Assembly: GCA_018907035.1 (NCBI GenBank)
Contig: JACCIC010000052.1
Location: forward strand, 620,001-684,000
Length of the DNA stretch: 64,000 bases
Reading direction: 5' to 3'
DNA from: Sycobia sp. Sy_11
Taxonomy: Eukaryota > Arthropoda > Insecta > Hymenoptera > Epichrysomallidae
Position 1 is the stretch's first letter. The number at the start of each line of letters is the position of its first letter. Positions 43,300-54,309 of the stretch are shown in pieces. The translations under genes and the position numbers were made by a program. The notes below the pieces were generated by a model. It did no database searches and was not told where the DNA came from. It saw only the letters and a list, made by a program, of their open reading frames with translations.

Positions 43300-43831
43300 A
43301 TATTATTCTGCTTTCCTTCATCATTAATAGAGAATCTGACTATTTTAATGATCTGATTTTTAATTTTTAATTTTGTTATATCACAGAACATGAAAAATCA
43401 ACTCATAATTTCGACAATTGTTAGAGTAGTCTTTTTAATATTTAAATTTTGTTATGCACTTTTTCTATATGAAAATAAGATAAAATTTTACTATATTTTT
43501 GGATGCCCCTATTTTTAGTATTGCTGAATCTAATTATATTTTTTTGTAGCGACCAGGATGTTAGACTGTTTCAATGATTCAGTTATTAATTTCGTTACAT
43601 AATATATTTTTCTTAATATATTTCAGAAAAATATTTTCGGATTAAAATTTTTTAAATACAACTTTTATGAAACACATGATTTATATTCATAGGTTTTGAA
43701 GTTCATGATATGCGAAAAACGTATCAAAATAGCCTAACTATTTTCTATACTTTTGTTAAAAGTTTGGTTCAGTGATTCCATTTTCTTTTCAATTTATTGT
43801 TCAATTTTAAATAAACTTTATTATCAAATTG
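43300..43831. repeat. Unclassified repeat Y, right of the LINE
   Basis: At least two related units: TCATTAATAGAGAATCTGACTATTTTAATGATCTG at 43,320 and GATGTTAGACTGTTTCAATGATTC at 43,560, each followed by TTAATTT-GTTA-AT and a TTTTTATAAAA-type block. The second matches 37,745-37,985 through AGCCTAACTATTTTCTATAC. The LINE therefore appears to have landed in a small tandem array of Y. Confidence 0.6.
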
Positions 43832-44045
43832 AGGTGTACGATGGATTAGTCACTACGGCGAAGGTCTAGTAACTTAGTTATTCGAGTTCAAATACTGGTC
43901 TCGGCTGATTGCCGTACGCATCGCTATATTAATTTACATTTGCTTTGTTTACAAACACATCGTAGTCCTTCGTCGCTGATGTCGTCGCTAATTAGTACCG
44001 GTATTTGGAAGCATAAATAGAGCAACCTTAACTAACATAAAAAAG
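43832..44045 (+). mobile_element. Diverged tRNA-derived SINE
   Basis: The same family as at 27,876: head GAGGTGTACGATGGATTAGT, body TTATTCGAGTTCAAATACTGG, then CTCGGCTGATTG, TTTACAAACACATCGTAG and ATAAATAGAGCAACC. It carries a small internal duplication (GTCGCTGATGTCGTCGCTAAT near 43,970). No clear target duplication. It sits at the right edge of repeat Y. Confidence 0.75.
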
Positions 44046-44309
44046 AAGAGATGTTTCATATGAATTAGATACATAATTTATGTTTTTGAATTGACTTTAA
44101 TAATCCATATTCTGCAGGGAAATAACGAGAAGATTAGATAAAATTTAAACTTGATTCGGCAATTTATTAGTATCCTGGATAATTGAAAATAATCAATTGG
44201 TTTATTTTCATTAAAAGAGTTCATTAAAAAATTTCATATTTTTTAGTATAATATAAATGTTATTATAAGAAATACATGCGCAAAAATTGCTTATGAGATC
44301 GTAATTCAT

Positions 44310-44581
44310 CACATTCTTGTCGTTATAACGAATTCTTTTTTTAAATATTGAATATTAGGAAATATTCAATATTTAAATTAGCACACTGCTAGTGCACGTG
44401 CTTGTTACTTTAAGGGCCTTCGGTCGTCAAAACATACGCTTCTGACATATAAGGCGCTTACGTCAGTCCTAATAGTCTAATGCCGTACATGGATAGATGC
44501 TATAAAATTTTATTGCTCGCCCAAATATGGTAGCGGACAAAATTTCGTTATTTTAAACTAAACTTATAGTCCGATTTATTT

Positions 44582-44613
<32 letters not shown>

Positions 44614-45190
44614 ATTATTACTTGTAAAAGTTAATATTATATATTAATATATAGATATATATATATATATATGTCAAATACTATTACATATTTTAAATTA
44701 TCTATATCACCATATTTCCCAAATTATATATTTTATTATGTATTTATATATTCTATATTATATTTATCATCATATTTTTTAAATATTATATACTTTATTT
44801 ATAAAATGTGTTTTTTTATATACATATTTAAACATTCATTAATATTATATCGTTATAAATTATTCGAGTTATTTGGCCTGATGTTACACTAGTATAATGC
44901 ATGAATGCATACGTGTGCAGATGCGATGGCTAAAATTCAGGAATTGAAGTTTGAATTGATAGACCATCCACCGTAGTCACCAGATCTGGCCCCAAGTGAC
45001 TTCTTCTTATTTCCAAATTTTAAAAAATGGCTCAGCGGACAACGGTTTACGTCAAATGAAGAGGTCATCACTCACACAAATGCTTATTCTGAGGAACTAC
45101 AACAATCATACGGCGACGACCAAAAATATGGCCGCGAAAATTTATTGCGATCGTTATACAAATTTCACTGTAAGAATAAATAATATAAGA
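44310..45190 (+). mobile_element. Mariner-tail composite repeat, copy 1
   Basis: Matches 54,310-55,260 along its length. The left 550 bases are unrelated to mariner: a palindrome AATATTGAATATT then GGAAATATTCAATATT at 44,346-44,380, then CTAAGGGCCTTCGGTCG-like wording, then (TA)n. From about 44,880 the right part encodes the C-terminus of a mariner transposase: HHPP-SPDLAPSDFFLF wording near 44,965-45,010 (one stop inside), then KKWLSGQRFTSNEEVI. The two catalytic Asp residues upstream are gone. Coding is broken by frame changes. Confidence 0.7.
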
Positions 45191-45269
45191 ATAAATTATG
45201 TATTCCTGTAGCACACACGTAAATAGTTATAAGCTAAACCGAAATTTACAAAAGATAATATATTAAATA

Positions 45270-45780
45270 TAAAATTAAATTAATATATTACATGCGGTAA
45301 ACGTACCAACAACGGGCAAAGGTTGCACGACGACTACTGTAGAAGGTAGTCGAGCGACCGCCAAAAACCGAAAAATAGAGAGAGAACGCAATATATAGTC
45401 TCTCTCTCTCTCTCTCTCTCTCACTCTCTCTCTCTCTCTCTCTACAGCTAATTCGAGCAGAAAAGTGCGTGAGAGGGAATACACCTAGCGCGGCGAAAGA
45501 GAACCGCTGCAAGTGTATTAGGCCCGCGGAAGTTATCCCCCTCTAACGCATGCCCGCACGCACACTGCCGTACTCTCTCGTTGAACGATACGCGTCAGCA
45601 GCGAATACTGCGGTAGGGGAACTCGCGAGCCTCTGTACTGGCGCACACGTTCCAGGATATACAACGGGTGTCCGGAACGAACTCACCCGCTGTATTGAAT
45701 TTATAAATACCTTTAATATTGTCAACACTGAATATATATTGTCACACAGTATTTAGCGTACTAAATAAGAACGCCAATCC
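45270..45780. repeat. Unclassified dispersed repeat Z, copy 2
   Basis: The same block order as 32,815-33,140 with a (CT)n tract (45,400-45,442) inserted. It adds a GC-rich part (45,540-45,640) absent from copy 1. The short ORFs over it have no domain. Confidence 0.6.
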
Positions 45781-46279
45781 CGCACTGTATAATCAAATCT
45801 TTTTTTTTTTAATTATTTATTCATCAATACCATCCTATTGCGCTATTTAACTTAATGAAAGGGAATTCTTCCCGAGTCTGGAGTCGCAGGATTAACTCCA
45901 AAATTGAGTGGAAATTTATTATATTCGACCAAAACTTTATTCAAGTAATTTTTTTTTTTTTTTTTTTTTTTTTTATATAGTCACCACTACTCTATATATA
46001 TTTTTTAATAAAACTTTACATTCGGCCATTAAATATAATTAATAATATAATGATTATCAATAATTCTATCACCTCAATAAATATATATCTAGTGATACTT
46101 ATCACATCAAATTTTATCAATTTCTATCATCTTCATCATCATTATATATTTCAAATCTTAATTGGATCTTCTTCAATCTATTATTTTCACTATACTACCT
46201 CAAATTTATTTCTCAATATTATTTCCTCGATTTTACTTCCTCAATTCTGAATTTCATTCTCTCTTTTTCTGTCTCTCTT

Positions 46280-46340
<61 letters not shown>

Positions 46341-47186
46341 TTCTCTTTCCACACTTCTTTTATAATTTAACAATTTTATTTTTATCACAATAATTTCTAA
46401 TCCATCCTCACTCACCACCGATACTTGAATGGATACACCACAATTTCAAATTAAAAAAAAAGAAAAAAAAACAAGAGAGAATCTCACAAAAGAAAAATAA
46501 TTTAAATTTATTTCACTCTCGACAAGAGTCAGAAATCAACTGCTCTCTCCACAAAAATTAACATCCCCTCTTTCTTCAAATACCGCCAATTTATTATTTC
46601 TTGGCGGGCACCAATTACCTTATTAAATTTATTAAACACTCTAATTTATTAATTTATCAAACAGGTATTGGTTCCCACCTTTACTACTTAAGTCTTAATC
46701 CGGTTCCGCTTCCTTTCTATAACTCTTGATTGGAGCAATTAATCTGCCCCTTTCGATTATTGATTTGAATTTCGCGCGCGAATGTACTTAATTCATTTGA
46801 AGTCGATAAGAAGGGTCTCCACTACTATCGGCCATCTACCGGACACGCAATGACATTCCTATACATCTCTTTTTTTCTTTCTTTAATGCCTGAAATGCAT
46901 ATTCTATGCATTCGTATACATTCCGGTAGTCCTATTTCCGTTCCGCTCTCCACCTCGCCGCCTACGTTAGCGAGCACAACTGCGCAACTCGCACATTATA
47001 TGTGATTAGTATGTGTGTCGTTTCATCGTGCATCTCTAGTATATCATCGGAAAGAAGTCCTGCACCTAACAACACTTCATATGAGTGTTAACCTCAAATT
47101 GGTTTGATAACTCAATTTGTTTATTATATTTCTAATAAAGTTATTTTATTTAAGTGTGTTTGATTTATTCATCTTTCTTTTTTTCA
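45781..47186. other. Unassigned A+T-rich DNA with (T)n and (CT)n tracts
   Basis: A T tract at 45,952-45,974 and a CT tract at 46,284-46,337. GC-richer parts at 46,590-46,630 and 46,740-46,990 could be LTR or leader DNA (TTGGCGGGCACC at 46,600 looks like a possible primer-binding wording), but nothing confirms this. Confidence 0.35.
46281..46337. repeat. (CT)n microsatellite
   Basis: About 27 CT units. Confidence 0.95.
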
Positions 47187-47223
47187 GATTATTTAATAAG
47201 TTAAGTGACGCATTCCATACGTC

Positions 47224-47289
<66 letters not shown>
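47187..47289. repeat. Short dispersed unit plus (TA)n, copy 1
   Basis: CAGATTATTTAATAAGTTAAG then TGACGCATTCCATACGTCA, followed by about 31 TA units (47,226-47,289). Near-identical to 47,962-48,049. Confidence 0.85.
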
Positions 47290-47295
<6 letters not shown>

Positions 47296-47960
47296 CAAAA
47301 CAACTATTTTTTTTAAAGTTGTTTTCATCCAATTTCGGATAAAGAGACAAATTTTAAACGAAGGCGCATTTCTGTTTGATACTAATACTAGGTATAGTAG
47401 CGACGAACTCAATAAATCTATCTATAATCTTATTTTACTTCTTCTAAAAAGAAAAATAATGTTTGATGCATCTAGATATATTTGTTAATTTTTTTAAACG
47501 TTGAAACCGTCTTCTACATAATCTTCAACTTTTATGAAACATCTGTAAAATTATTTGGATCACTCACTTGATAAATAATATCGAGTCTATAACTCAGTAT
47601 ATTGGAAAGTATAACTTAACGTAAAACACAATGAACCACTGTTAAACGAACAAAAACAGAACATTTGTAGAAAGCTATGGAATATATAGTGAATACAATA
47701 ATAAAAAAATTGTGGCTTTAAGCTCAAATATAATTATTTCTATAATCAGAAGCAGCTATATTAATAATCAAGTTGTAAATATATTACATAGAGCAAAAAT
47801 TCAACAAATCGAACTTCACCGTACATGCCCGGATTTAATCCAGTAAAAAGAGGTTATTAGGTAATTAAAACTATAATTTTTCAATAAGAGTTTAATTGGG
47901 TTCAAAACGCAGAGAAGCTTGTCAAGTAACCATTATAGTACACTATTCCAATAATGAAGT
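47290..47960. other. A+T-rich DNA without recognised features
   Basis: No motif or repeat partner apart from the direct repeats on both sides. Confidence 0.4.
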
Positions 47961-47961
47961 C

Positions 47962-47999
47962 AGATTATTTAATAAGTTAAGTGACGCATTCCACACGTC

Positions 48000-48049
<50 letters not shown>
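47962..48049. repeat. Short dispersed unit plus (TA)n, copy 2
   Basis: AGATTATTTAATAAGTTAAG then TGACGCATTCCACACGTCA, followed by about 23 TA units. It lies just upstream of Helitron-like copy H6. Confidence 0.85.
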
Positions 48050-48052
<3 letters not shown>

Positions 48053-48072
48053 GCATACATGATATATGTACA

Positions 48073-48459
48073 TCATATCATATCATATCATATCATATCA
48101 TACTAATTTATAAAGACAAAGTCTGTTTTTATTTGTACACGATAACCGAAAAAACTACTGAACCGATTGTTCTGAAATTTGACACATAGATTCTATATTA
48201 TTTTGGGAAGGACATAGGCTATGTTTTTTCTTGAAAATCATTTTACTTTTACTAATAAATTAAATTAAAAGTTTTACTGGTCAGTTTCACGAGCGGCCAC
48301 TAGGTGGCGTCTTGAATCACGAACATCAACTCAATGTAGTCGACCTAAAGTATTAATACCAGGCCAGCTCAAGTGAATGTTCATATCCAACTTTGGGATT
48401 CGTATTCTAAAGAAGGTGTGAGGTTAGTCGATAGTACGTTTTTTGTTCTCTTACGTGGG

Positions 48460-48490
<31 letters not shown>

Positions 48491-48861
48491 GTCACTATTT
48501 GTTTGTCTTTCTTTCTTCTTCTCTTATAAAATGGTTCTTTATGCCAAATCATACTGAATATAGTTTGTGACGACAAATTATATTTTTATTTTTATACATT
48601 CGATTAACTTCAGAATTTGGACAAGAGACTATGTTTTTTTTAGTTCGAACAAAAGAAATGATGGCAAAATAGGAGTCTTTACCATCCACCTCGAAACTAT
48701 GTATATATAAATGAAATGTATCGTCACTTCTGCATAAAAAGGCAATATCCATCGCCTACTAAAAAATATGCTATGCGAATACCAACATTTTGCTTGAATT
48801 TCAGTTAACATCACTACGAAAATATTCACAGTATTTAATTGAAAAAACGGAAATATAAAAA

Positions 48862-48902
<41 letters not shown>

Positions 48903-49325
48903 ATGTATATTATATTGTACATGTGATATATACATATTTTAAATACGGTTTCAACTGAGTAATATTGTATTGGCGTGTACGGGCGGTTGATTACAATATT
49001 CCGTTGCCTCAAGACGATTTCTATACTCAGTTGTGTGTTTGGATGATAGAATGCGATGTCCAGGTGTCTCTGGGCGATTACGGGGAATATTGTATTTAGT
49101 TGATGTAAAACGAGATGCAGGTATGAGGAAATCAACTTCTATGGGAAGATTCATGTTGGGACGGTAAAATACGATATCTAGGTCTTTCCGAACGACTTCT
49201 ACGGGGAGAATTGTGTTTAGTCGGTAGGAAGCGATGCTAGCTTTCTCAGGCCGACTTCTACTGGTACTATCGTGTTTATTTGGTAGGAAACGATGTTTAG
49301 GTATGTCGGGACAACTTCTAGGATA
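48073..49325 (+). mobile_element. Helitron-like element copy H6, 3'-truncated
   Basis: The 5' end is a clean (TCATA)n block (48,073-48,100) into CATACTAATTTATAAAGACA and then ACTACTGAACCGATTGTTCTG. The CACTAGGTGGCGTCTTGAA block (48,298), a short CT tract (48,468-48,490), (TA)n (48,863-48,899) and a 60-bp array (48,950-49,320) follow in the usual order. The array breaks off mid-unit at about 49,323, where gypsy pol sequence begins, so the 3' terminus is lost. Confidence 0.75.
48950..49322. repeat. 60-bp minisatellite array of H6
   Basis: About six units, all in one orientation (plus-strand GACTTCTA-GGGA-, then GATAGAATGCGATGTCCAGG). It ends within a unit at the gypsy junction, so the inverted terminal units seen elsewhere are missing. 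Confidence 0.8.
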
Positions 49326-49332
49326 ATCATAC

Positions 49333-50530
49333 TCAAAGAAAACGCCATTTTTGGACTCTCGTAGTTCGTTCTGCCGATTTAAACCAAACTAAGGGTTGTT
49401 GGTCAGTGATGATCGTTATTTTTCTTTCATATACATAGGAACGAAACTCCTGTATGCTATGTACGACTGCTAGTCCTTTCTTTTTGTAAACCTCGTATTG
49501 AAGTTCTGCGTTGCGCAAAACTCTAGAGGTATATGCTATAGGTCTATCTTTCCCCATTTCTCCCTGGGAGAGAATACCTACTATAGCATATCCCGAGGCG
49601 TCAGTTGTTATATTAAATGGTTGGGTAAGATCGAGGAATTGTAATAAAGGTGCATTATATAGGATAGCTTTTAAAGTCTGAAAGGCATCTTCAGTTTTGT
49701 TTGACCATTCAAATGGTATATCTTTTTGTAGTATGATAATTTCGTTAATGGTTTCACTATTGCGTCAAATCTCTCAATAAGTCTGCGATAATATCCAGCT
49801 AAACTGAGAAATTGTCGCAGATTCTTTATATTTTTGGTTCGTGAAAAATCTCTTACAGCTTCCACCTTTTTTTCGTCGGGGCTTAGTCCCTTTTCACTCA
49901 AACGGTGTCCTAGATAATTACATCACTTTTCGGAAATTCGCACTTGTCATTTTGCAATTTCAATCCGGCTTCTCGAAGTCTGTTTAATAATAGGCTAATT
50001 TTTCTATCGTGTTCTATCAATGTGTTCGCATATATCACAATGTCATCTAAGTATACGAACAGTTCTCTGCCTTGCAGTCCTCTCAGTAAGGTATCCATTA
50101 ACATTTGGTAAATGGAGGGTACATTTTTCAAACCAAAAGGAATACGAACGAATTGATAGTGACCAAATGGCGTACTAAAAGCTGTTTTATGCGCATCTTT
50201 CGGGTCTATTTTAAATTTAGGAAACCCTGACGTAAGATCCAGTAAAGAATAATAATTTGCACCTCCTACTTGGTCAAATATCTCAGTGGTATTCGGCAGT
50301 GGATAGGCATCGCTTACTGATTTTTCGTTCAAAGCTCTAGAGTCAAGTACCATTCGCCGTTATGATCGCCCTTGTGAGTCTGCTTTCTTTTTCACAATCC
50401 AAATTGGGCTATTAAATGGAGAATCAGAGTCTATCACTCCTTGGTTTAATAAATCGTTCACCTGTCTGTCTATTTCTTCTTCGAGCGAGTGAGGGAATTT
50501 GTATTGTCGAGCATTCACTGGTTCTTCATT
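49333..50530 (-). pseudogene. gypsy reverse transcriptase and RNase H
   Basis: Copies element RNA into DNA in intact elements. The minus-strand order is: an RT start with PHSLEEEIDRQVNDLLNQGV and SPFNSPIWIVKKKAD (50,500-50,370), VLDSRALNEKS (stop nearby), LLDLTSGF (first Asp, about 50,240), FGLKNVPSIYQ, FVYLDDIVIYA (YLDD about 50,060), the connection block FLSLAGYYRRLIERFD (about 49,800), and the RNase H parts KDRPIAYTSRVLRNAELQYE, KGLAVVHSIQEFRSYVY and ITDQQPLVWF. Frame breaks occur near 50,350, 49,905 and 49,670. It ends at 49,333 just before the junction with the H6 array. Confidence 0.85.
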
Positions 50531-51029
50531 CGGTGAGTTATGGCATATGTTCGCAGCAATGAATCTCCGGGTAAAAAGAAGATATCACGATTTTTTTCGA
50601 CTAAATTCTGTACGTAATCTTTTTCGATTTCGTTAAGATGGTCTGTGCGTATCAGATCTCTTATAGATGCGGTTTGTACGTAAATTACGTTTCCCATGGG
50701 GTAAACAGTGGGTAATTCGTTATTTACTGCCTTTGAAGGAATATTGAGTTCTTCTGATATAAGTTCTTGTGTAAGTGAATAAAGCGTCTTTGTGGATATA
50801 CTCTTGTTATCGAAGTAATTATTTAAAAATTCGTCTGTTTCATCATCTATGTGTAACAATTCTTCCTTTAATCTTTGTTGTTCATCGTCTATTTCGCCCC
50901 CGTCGCTCTGACTATTGGTAGATGCGTTCGCGAGTAACGAGTCCGCCGTATGGTCTATTTCCTCTTCTTCCATTTCCGCGGCTAAATTTTTGCGAAGCAT
51001 CTCTGGTGACACAAATTCGATAGATTGGT

Positions 51030-51330
51030 CATGTATATGAAACTCTAGACGTTTCGTCTCGTAGTTTAGTATTATTCGAGCGTCGCTTAAATATCGTGCC
51101 CTCAAAATACCGTAATACGGTATCGGAAAATGGTCGGGGATGACGTGGAAACTAGAGATTATCCGTAAAACCTTAAGTTTTAAAGTTCCTAAGGTGCAAA
51201 ATTATTCCGAGTTTATCCCCTCAAGAGTCCCTTCTGTGACTTGTCAATTTTGTATTGATGGGGTATGCTTCCTCTTTTTATGAAATTCCCCTTAGATCCT
51301 GTATCTACTAGGAATCTGCATTTGCCGCCT
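51030..51330 (-). pseudogene. gypsy aspartic protease domain 2
   Basis: A second retropepsin-like domain: GGKCRFLVDTGSKGNFIKRG (about 51,325-51,265), then, after a stop and frame change near 51,213, DHFPIPYYGILRARYLSDAR (about 51,140-51,080) and NYETKRLEF. The similarity in layout to domain 1 is clear but the sequences are diverged. The DTG catalytic triplet is kept. A long acidic linker (about 50,990-50,700) leads to the RT. Confidence 0.75.
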
Positions 51331-51469
51331 GCTGGGTTCTTAGTAATTACTGTAGGGAGTAACTCCGTTTCCTGTTCGATGTGGATATTGATAATGCTAT
51401 ATGCAGGGATGCTTAATGCTTCATTACCTAATCGCAAATTCGTCATTTGGCTAGCTATGACAAGTTGTT

Positions 51470-51866
51470 TGTGTGTAAAGTTTAATTCAGCGTCGTTTTT
51501 CATTAAGTATTCTGACCCTATGATTCCATTGTATGGAATAGGAAAATCATCTGATACAATGAGAAGTTTGATTCTTTGTCAAGCAATCTTTAATGATACG
51601 GTACCTAGAGTTATTTCTGTACTATCTCCTACTCCTGTCAGCGTACAGATTTTTGACTCATCTACATGTGCTCCCTTCGGTATTGATCCTGTTTTAATGA
51701 TGCTTACATCGGATCCACTGTCTACCATAAAGAAAAGAAGACAATGTGGCCCGAATTGAACCTCTACGTATGATACGTAATTAGTTATTGTGGTTCCAAG
51801 GGTATTAATTTGCCTAAGAGGTCTGATAATGGGTTCGCGTTCATTGATCGCGTTGGTCTGTCGCAA
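51470..51866 (-). pseudogene. gypsy aspartic protease domain 1
   Basis: Retropepsin-type domain that would cleave the polyprotein. The active-site motif is LLFFMVDSGSDVSIIKTG (about 51,745-51,690), with the flap-side and C-terminal block DDFPIPYNGIIGSEYLM (about 51,545-51,500), where IPY-GI-G is the usual end. A stop interrupts it near 51,579. A second complete-looking domain follows in the same element. Confidence 0.75.
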
Positions 51867-51959
51867 ATCCCTTTGTTCGCGCTCTCGTTCTGGGGACTTC
51901 GTTCATTTCCCTGGTTGTATTCGTGTTTTTGGCATTCCGATAATGTGTCCTGGATACTT

Positions 51960-52440
51960 GCAATAAGCACACGTGGGTCTGTTAAGTGTGGTTGCATTTT
52001 GCTGAGCGGTGTCGTGCACCCTACACTCAGCTTGAGAATGCCCTATCCGTCCACATTTTTGGCATTTCAAAACTGATTTTTATTTGTTTGCTTGATTGAT
52101 TCGGCAGTAATTGACTGTATAATCAGGCTTATTGCAAATCTGCCATACTATAGACGTTAGTCTATTGTTGCTTCTGTAATTGCGGGCATTGTGACCGGTT
52201 TTATTACATGCTTGGCACTTGGACATGACGAGAACTTCGTGTAAAAAACACAACGGTGGCCCTACACCGTAGTATAAGTTTTGGTATAATTGTAATCGCG
52301 TTCATAGTCGTAAGAGGTACTTGTGCTTGATTTTTTAAAAAATCTATGGACAAATTTACGCGTCTAATACTGGATCTTCGCATCTATGTCTCGTTCTTGG
52401 AGACTGAAGAGATATATTTCTTAAACAGCTGGTGCTAAGT
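51960..52440 (-). pseudogene. gypsy gag C-terminal fragment with zinc knuckles
   Basis: Minus-strand reading gives CQACNKTGHNARNYR (last Cys replaced by Tyr), then a degenerate second unit, then CQKCGRIGHSQAEC (complete CX2CX4HX4C, about 52,075-52,030), then CAYCKYPGH, after which one missing base shifts the frame to ECQKHEYNQG. Knuckles bind the element RNA for packaging. Upstream, 52,260-52,330 gives SYDYERDYNYTKTY, plausibly the gag linker. Earlier gag is not recognisable. Confidence 0.7.
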
Positions 52441-53062
52441 TGCAATAAAGAAAGGTATTTTTCTTAGTTGCGCATCATCAGATAAGTATAACTTTTAATT
52501 ATTTATGTGTAATTTCTGCAAATGTAAGCCATTTGTATATTTTTTAATGCATCTGCCCATACATACACATATAATTTTTACTATTGGTTGTTTTTATTAT
52601 TATTATTATTATCGATATTCTTAACAATTCTTTCTGAGAAATTGATCCTTTGATGATATTTTGCGATTTCTGGTTGTTGAATATTAGAACGATTGTGAAC
52701 GTATGTGTGCCAGGTAATGTAAAATTTTTAATATGTTCATCTTTTATAATTTTTCATAGTTTTATTTTTGCTTTATTTCATGTGTTTTTTTGTATAATAA
52801 CGTTTATACGATATATAATATATACGTACATAAAATCCATTTTTTTTATTTTGTTTAATAATTATATAATTTCATAATTATGACTTGGAAACATTTTTTC
52901 ATTGTAAACTTTGAAATAATTGGTTTCAGACATATTTTATTAAAGTATTTTAGATAATGTCCGAATAATCTTCTTGAAAAGGAATCTTAGTATTAGTTTC
53001 CACTTTTGATTTTATTGTAAGAATATTCTTAATTTGGTTTATTTATATCGATAAATTAACAT

Positions 53063-53121
<59 letters not shown>

Positions 53122-53605
53122 GTTCATATGGACGTATTTTTGAAAAATTTATTTCCGATGTTGTTGATTTATGTAGATATCGAATATTTATACTTTATAG
53201 GATTTTTAAACTTTGCAGGATTTTTAAATGTCGTATAGGTTCAAATTTTATTTTTTATATTCATCAATGCATTTTATTTGTTTATTGTACTAATTCATTT
53301 ATTGTACTTATTTGGGAAAACGCTTATTGTAACTTTTTCGTAGAGTATTTGTCGAAACCTTTTAGTAAAGTATTTTCATCATTCATTTTCATCTCACTTT
53401 AACAATAATGTATTATATATATAGGTATGCAATCTAACTTCAATTTAATAAGTATAAAAAAATTTTCCTTTTATTATTTCGTAAATTTACTTATTGTTAT
53501 TTTATTTATTTATTTATTTGTCTATTTAATTAGAATGAATTTTTTTTAAGATTATAGCCTTTGAGAGTGCTGCACCTATGAAACAAAATCAGCAGCTCGC
53601 TCCGC
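52441..53605. other. A+T-rich DNA between gypsy gag and its possible 5' LTR
   Basis: No coding similarity on either strand, with a (TA)n tract at 53,068-53,116 inside. It may be an insertion into the gypsy leader or gag. Confidence 0.4.
53068..53116. repeat. (TA)n microsatellite
   Basis: About 24 TA units. Confidence 0.95.
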
Positions 53606-53607
53606 AT

Positions 53608-53627
53608 TATCCCAGCTGAGCCCCCAA
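53608..53627 (-). promoter_or_regulatory. Possible tRNA-Pro-like primer-binding site
   Basis: On minus it reads TGGGGGCTCAGCTGGGAT. It resembles the tRNA-Pro primer-binding wording known from several retroelements, with three or four differences. Position and strand suit the gypsy element at 49,325-52,440, but about 1.2 kb of unrecognised DNA lies between. Confidence 0.45.
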
Positions 53628-54130
53628 AAATCAAATATCATATGTCACGTCGAGCACGTGATACGTATATACGCATACAAATATATAGAGGTATATACAT
53701 ACATATATATTTGTTGCATATTTCAGACCTACGGTTGCCCGCACTAGTCTGGGACGAACTTTCAATTATGTTAAAACAGCGCGTATTATAATGTGCTTAG
53801 CGTTATTTTAATTGCAGAAGCGGTATGAATAACAGTGCACATCGCGAGTCTATTTTAATATAATATAATATTTATCTATTACTTCGTTATGTGAGAAAAA
53901 GGTTGCTTCCAAGGGACCACACTTCTTTCCAAGGAAAATATAAATAATAAAAATTGATCTATACAAAATCATTGTTTATTAAACTTACTTGCTTTTTTCG
54001 AGAGCGTGAGAGAGACTTCTTGGTGGACTGTGGAATGAACTACTGAACTACTAAACTACTACTGAACGAGCTGAACGGACAGAACTGAATCTGCTACTGC
54101 ACGATTTTTGTGGAAAAATTGTATTTTATA
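53628..54130 (-). other. Possible gypsy 5' LTR
   Basis: It lies on the upstream side of the possible primer-binding site and contains a TTTAATAAACAATG polyadenylation-like signal on minus (about 53,970). No partner LTR exists in the window because the 3' side is truncated, so this cannot be verified here. Confidence 0.35.
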
Positions 54131-54309
54131 TTTTTTTTTATATACCCGATTAGTCAATGCCATAGAAAATCCCTCTCTCAGCCTTTCAATTTTTATAGAT
54201 TTGATTTTGCTACATTGATCTTTCGTTTTCTTATTTCTAACATTTGAGTATTTTATAATAATTTTTATAGAAATCTTACAATATGTTCGTTATATTCACT
54301 AATTTTGTT

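Larger units (their letters stand above)
49325..52440 (-). mobile_element. Ty3/gypsy element internal region, 3'-truncated
   Basis: In minus-strand order: gag end with several CCHC knuckles (about 52,230-51,970), two tandem aspartic protease domains, RT, connection and RNase H to 49,333. Integrase and the 3' LTR are absent: the element is cut by the H6 array. There are stops or frameshifts at several points, so no full polyprotein can be made. A possible primer-binding site and 5' LTR lie far upstream (53,608-54,130), separated by A+T-rich DNA that may be an insertion or decayed gag. Confidence 0.85.

Noticed and set aside
45399..45512. Arg/Glu repeat protein over the CT tract
   Set aside because: A translated microsatellite, not a protein gene.
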